From: PALSA-894 sp963828625 | GTDB taxonomy: Bacteria > Pseudomonadota > Alphaproteobacteria > Rhizobiales > Xanthobacteraceae | Length of the DNA: 64,000 nt | Assembly: GCA_963828625.1 (NCBI GenBank) | Contig: CAWHEX010000005.1 | Span: 248,001-312,000, forward strand | Direction of reading: 5' to 3' | Part shown: one piece after another, positions 60,799-64,000 of the stretch | Layout of the letters: each line of letters starts with the position of its first letter | Numbering within the stretch: the stretch's first letter is position 1 | Program-made: the position numbers and the translations under genes | Notes under the pieces: generated by a model | Database searches by the model: none | The model's input: only the letters and a program-made list of their open reading frames with translations | Told to the model about the DNA's origin: nothing

Positions 60799-62024
60799 CT
60801 ACAACTCTTTGTCGTGCTCCCCTGCCCGCGCGAGCCGCATGCGCGGCCTGAGATGGCGTCCATCGAGCAGCAGCGGCAGCAGCGGCACGGGCGTCGTATC
60901 GCCGGTATCCAACGTCAGGTCCGCGAGCCCGCCGCTCTGCTTGAGGTGCGGGTCGTCGTAGAGCTGCTCGGGCTTCACGATCGGCGCATAGGGAAGTCCC
61001 TCGCGCTCGAACACCTGCTGCACGTCTTTCGACGAGCGCCGCTTGATGATGTCGCGAAGCGCCGGGAGCATCCAGGCGCGTGACTGAACGCGCAGCGTGT
61101 TGCTCGCAAGGCGCGGATCGTCCGCGAGGCCCCCGAGATCGAACGCACGGCCGAACACGGCCCATTGGGTATCCGTGACGACACCGAGAAATACCTGTTC
61201 GCCGTCGGACGTTTCGAACAGATCGAACACACCCCACGCATTGATCCGGTCCGGCATCGGCGGCGACGCCGAGTCCGGTGAGCTTGTACTGCAGCATATG
61301 CTGCGCCGAGAGGAACACGCAGTTTTCGAACAGGCCGACCTGCACCTCCTGGCCCCTGCCGGTGTGCTCGCGCTCCCGCAAGGCGGCCATCGCGCCGATG
61401 GCGCCGAACATGCCGCCCATGATGTCGTTGACAGATGATCCGGCACGCAGCGGCCGGCCCGGCGGGCCGGTCATGTACGCGAGCCCCGCCATCATCTGCA
61501 CAACCTCGTCGAGCGCGACGCGATGATCGTAAGGACCGGGTAGGAATCCCTTGTGCGAGACGTAGATCAGCCGCTTGTGCTTCTTCTTCAGCGAGGCGTA
61601 ATCGAGCTTGTGCCTGGTCAACGCGCCGGTGCGGAAATTTTCGCTGACGATGTCGGCTGACGCGACGAGCTTTTCAACGCGCGCGCGATCTTTCGGATTG
61701 GACGAGATCCGCGGTCACGCTCTTCTTGTTGCGATTGAACAGCGGGAAGAAACCGGCGCCGGAGCCGATCAGGCGGCGTGTCTTGTCGCCGCCGGGCGGC
61801 TCGACCTTGATGACCTCCGCGCCGAGGTCGCCCAGGATCATGCCGCAGGTCGGCCCCATCACCATGTGGGTGAACTCGACAACGCGGATGCCGGAGAGCG
61901 GCAGGCGCAGTCCTCGCGACCGGCGCACCGGCCTTTTCGCGCGGGATTTCGCGACCGGCTTTTTCGCGCGAGATTTATTCACCGGGCGCCGCTTCGGCGC
62001 CGCGCGTCTTTTCGCTTTCGCCAT
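60799..62024 (-). CDS. CaiB/BaiF-family CoA-transferase with basic N-terminal tail (two apparent frameshifts)
   Basis: The family III CoA-transferase core is readable in three frame pieces: GIRVVEFTHMVMGPTCGMILGDLGAEVIKVEPP, then HKRLIYVSHKGFLPGPYD with GSSVNDIMGGMFGAIGAMAAL, then INAWGVFDLFETSDGEQVFLG to the end. Deleting one base near 61700-61704 and one near 61262-61271 joins them to about 407 residues. Before the core lie about 42 residues with repeated KSRAK-type basic motifs, an odd addition to this enzyme class. Substrate unknown. Confidence 0.8.
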
Positions 62025-62027
62025 TCG

Positions 62028-62663
62028 CTATTGCTTCTTTTTCGTGCGCTTCGGCGGCGGCTTGCGCTCGGGCTTCTGGTTCAGGCTCACCGGGTCGAAG
62101 CCGACATAGACCACATACGCGTCAAGCTCGGCGCCGCGCGGCATCGGGAACGTGAGATCCTGCTCGACATGCACGAACGGCACGTTCGTCTGCCCCGGCT
62201 GTATCGCGACCGCCAGCTTGTAGAACTTGCTGACCACGGTTTTCGGCTGCGTCCCTTCCTGCACCACCGCGATGCGCAGCGGAATGTCGACCGGCCCCGG
62301 CCCGCCGGCCGGTCCGAGGAGAACGCGGCCTTGCACGCCGACCTTCATGGTCATCACGCCGCCGAGCGCCGCGCACTCGCGCGCCGTCTGCGCGATCGTC
62401 ACCTGATAGCGGGTGGTCATCGGCGTGGTTTCGCCGCCCGGCGCCGAGATCGCGAGCGTGGACGCACCCTGCCGCACATCGACGCCCGGACAATCGACCT
62501 CGGCCGGCGTCGAAGGGGTGGCGCCGGCGGGCGGCGTCGAATAGCCGCCGAACAGCCACGAGTTCAGCTTGTCGCTGATCGACTGCGCCGGCGCGGGCGA
62601 CGCAAGCACGCCAAGGAGCGCCACGCCCGCGCACGCCGCCGCGCATTTCGCCACAACTCTCAT
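62028..62663 (-). CDS. Hypothetical periplasmic protein
   Basis: The 211-residue protein has a Sec signal (residues 1-26, cleavage near PAQS), a mature beta-rich part with two cysteines (DCPGVDV and RECAALGG) and a basic Pro/Lys-rich end (KPPPKRTKKKQ). No domain is recognised. It starts three bases after the GNAT gene and ends three bases before the CoA-transferase, so the three may share a transcript. Confidence 0.65.
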   Translation of the reverse strand: MRVVAKCAAACAGVALLGVLASPAPAQSISDKLNSWLFGGYSTPPAGATPSTPAEVDCPGVDVRQGASTLAISAPGGETTPMTTRYQVTIAQTARECAALGGVMTMKVGVQGRVLLGPAGGPGPVDIPLRIAVVQEGTQPKTVVSKFYKLAVAIQPGQTNVPFVHVEQDLTFPMPRGAELDAYVVYVGFDPVSLNQKPERKPPPKRTKKKQ

Positions 62664-62666
62664 CCC

Positions 62667-63254
62667 TCACCCATTCGCGCTGTCGGCAAGCCGGCCGAAC
62701 AGGACATGATCCTGCCACAGCCCATTGATGCACAGATATTCGCGCGCGTAGCCTTCGCGCACGAAGCCGGCCTTTTCGAGGAGGCGGATCGACGCGGCAT
62801 TCGAAGGAATACACGCGGCCTCGATCCGGTGTAACCGCAGCGATCCGAACGCAAAGGGAAGCAGCGCCTGCACGGCGCCATTCATCAGGCCGCGCCGTGC
62901 GAACGGCTCGCCGATCCAGTAGCCGAGGCTGCCCGCCTGTGCGACGCCGCGCCGGATATTGGCGAGCGTGAGGCCGCCGACCAGCGCGTGATCGCTGCGG
63001 CGGAACACGAAAAACGCATAGGACTGGTCGGAGCGCTGGTCTTCCGTATAGCGGCGCAGGCGGCGGCGGAAGGCGCTGCGGCTGAGATCATCGGCCGGCC
63101 AGGTCGGCTCCCACGGCGTGAGGAACGCGCGGCTCGCTTCGCGCAGCGTCGCCCATTCGGAGTAGTCCGCCATCTGCGGCGCGCGCAGAAAGACGGGATC
63201 GCCGTCGATGACCGGCAGCGGTTCGGAAAAGCTGACCGTGCGGAAGAAAGCCAT
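62667..63254 (-). CDS. GNAT-family N-acetyltransferase (RimJ-like)
   Basis: The 195-residue enzyme has the acetyl-CoA-binding GNAT core: LVGGLTLANIRRG, LGYWIGEPFARRGLMNGAVQAL and the late RIEAACIPSNAASIRLLEKAGFVREGY. This is the pattern of RimJ/RimL enzymes that acetylate N-termini of ribosomal proteins or small molecules. It lies downstream of the M16 peptidase gene with a repeat between. Confidence 0.88.
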   Translation of the reverse strand: MAFFRTVSFSEPLPVIDGDPVFLRAPQMADYSEWATLREASRAFLTPWEPTWPADDLSRSAFRRRLRRYTEDQRSDQSYAFFVFRRSDHALVGGLTLANIRRGVAQAGSLGYWIGEPFARRGLMNGAVQALLPFAFGSLRLHRIEAACIPSNAASIRLLEKAGFVREGYAREYLCINGLWQDHVLFGRLADSANG

Positions 63255-63281
63255 GGAGTTCGTCTAAGCAGCCTTTCGCTG

Positions 63282-63330
63282 GCGCATGATCTCTTCCGAA
63301 AACCGGTGCCCGCTCTTCGGGATCATGCGC
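63282..63330. repeat. Palindromic intergenic repeat (family A, copy 3)
   Basis: The unit is bounded by perfect 10-base inverted ends, GCGCATGATC and GATCATGCGC, with CCGAAAACCGG in the middle. It directly follows the TAG stop of the M16 peptidase gene on the minus strand. It is the best-preserved copy in the window. Confidence 0.8.
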
Positions 63331-64000
63331 TAGCGTCGTCCCAGACTCTCGGCAATCGCCGCCGCCCTTTCAAGCCCACGTCCGGGCCCGACCACGGCGA
63401 CCGCCGGGCGGCTTCGTCCGATCAGCGCACGGCCCGCGGCGCGCGCGCTCTCGACTGTGACCAACTCGACCTTCGCGACGATCTCCTCGAGCGGGATCGG
63501 GCGGCCGAAGATCAGCATCTGCCGCGCAAGCTGCTCGGCGCGCGCGCCGGAGCTTTCAAGCGCCATCAGCAACCCCGCCTTCATCTGCGCCTTGGAGCGC
63601 GCGACCTCGGCCTCGCTCAGCGTGTCCGCCGCATTGCCGATCTCGTCGACCACGACACGCATCAGCTCGGGCAGATCGGATGCGTCGGTGCCGGCATAGA
63701 CGCCGAGCACGCCGGTGTCCGCATAGGCCGCATGGAAGGCGTAGATCGCGTAGCAGAGGCCGCGGATCTCGCGCACCTCCTGAAACAGGCGCGACGACAT
63801 TCCACCACCGAGCACGCTGGTGAAGACCTGAAGGCTGTAGATCGAGGGGTCGCGCTGCGGCACGCCTTCGAGCGCGAAGGCGACGTGCACCTGCTCGAGG
63901 TCGCGCTGCTCGGTGCGCGAGCCGCCGGCAAAGCGCGCGGGCTCGGGCGGCGGGCCTTCCGGCCCGACGAAGCTGCCAAAGCGGCGCTCGACCTCCTCCA
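63330..64000 (-). CDS. M16-family zinc peptidase (processing-peptidase-like), C-terminal part
   Basis: About 222 C-terminal residues are visible; the gene continues past the window edge upstream, with an open frame to base 64000. Segments such as FTSVLGGGMSSRLFQEVREIRGLCYAIYAFHAAYADTG are the second-domain signature of M16B peptidases related to mitochondrial processing peptidase. The zinc-binding HxxEH lies in the missing N-terminal half, so activity cannot be checked. Its TAG stop opens a palindromic repeat. Confidence 0.9.
   Translation of the reverse strand, partial: EEVERRFGSFVGPEGPPPEPARFAGGSRTEQRDLEQVHVAFALEGVPQRDPSIYSLQVFTSVLGGGMSSRLFQEVREIRGLCYAIYAFHAAYADTGVLGVYAGTDASDLPELMRVVVDEIGNAADTLSEAEVARSKAQMKAGLLMALESSGARAEQLARQMLIFGRPIPLEEIVAKVELVTVESARAAGRALIGRSRPAVAVVGPGRGLERAAAIAESLGRR

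Noticed and set aside
1..64000. CRISPR arrays, insertion sequences, integrases, phage genes or rRNA
   Set aside because: No direct-repeat arrays, transposase motifs, integrase signatures or rRNA-like segments were seen on either strand. The tRNA-Thr gene is not followed by a mobile element.

Overview
The window looks like chromosomal core DNA of a high-GC alphaproteobacterium of the order Hyphomicrobiales (Rhizobiales), probably in or near the Nitrobacteraceae/Xanthobacteraceae. The evidence is the block murA / DUF2948 / hisD / UPF0262 / LMW-phosphatase / maf / yacG, a C4-pathway hemA, a separate F0-ATP synthase operon with two b-type subunits, a split glycine dehydrogenase with a tandem glycine riboswitch, and Bradyrhizobium-like palindromic intergenic repeats. 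The genus cannot be settled from sequence reading alone.

Layout. 0-14 kb: the murA-to-yacG housekeeping block on the minus strand, opened in two places by other genes. These are an acyl-CoA ligase, an SDR and a diheme cytochrome between maf and yacG, and a TNT-domain NADase-like protein, htpG, a SulP transporter and a PhyH dioxygenase between DUF2948 and murA. 14-28 kb: tRNA-Thr(GGT), small stress/membrane proteins, a solute-binding protein with a hydratase, a stand-alone DUF2126 protein, two Asp/Glu-racemase-superfamily enzymes, a YeiH-type exporter, hemA with an Fnr/FixK-like box, a FixJ-type regulator, an aminotransferase and mscL. 28-38 kb: a CrbS/CrbR-like carboxylate-sensing two-component system beside its probable target, a DUF4212 + SSS symporter pair, followed by a run of very small membrane proteins. 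38-48 kb: a catabolic island for an organic acid (2-hydroxyacid dehydrogenase, MFS carrier, ComDE-like TPP decarboxylase, amidohydrolase, TRAP transporter, DSD1-type PLP enzyme, esterase). 48-52 kb: the F0 ATP synthase operon atpI-B-E-F'-F. 52-64 kb: a Tat-exported metallo-beta-lactamase-fold protein, the gcvT-H-(OsmC)-PA-PB operon, an ArgD-like aminotransferase behind a possible arginine attenuator, a CaiB/BaiF CoA-transferase, a GNAT enzyme and the end of an M16 peptidase.

Quality warning. About ten single-base reading-frame breaks fall between 29.6 and 61.7 kb, in otherwise well-conserved genes, and I found none in the first 29 kb. Nearly all are repaired by removing one base. Uncorrected sequencing insertions are the simplest explanation, so these genes are described as whole genes with an apparent frameshift.

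The strongest candidates for something new are the Arg-rich, possibly leaderless leader peptide plus terminator ahead of the ArgD-like gene (58.9-59.1 kb), the TNT-domain protein without a visible immunity partner (6.9 kb), the sensor/symporter/small-membrane-protein locus (28-38 kb), and a palindromic repeat that supplies TAG stop codons to three genes.
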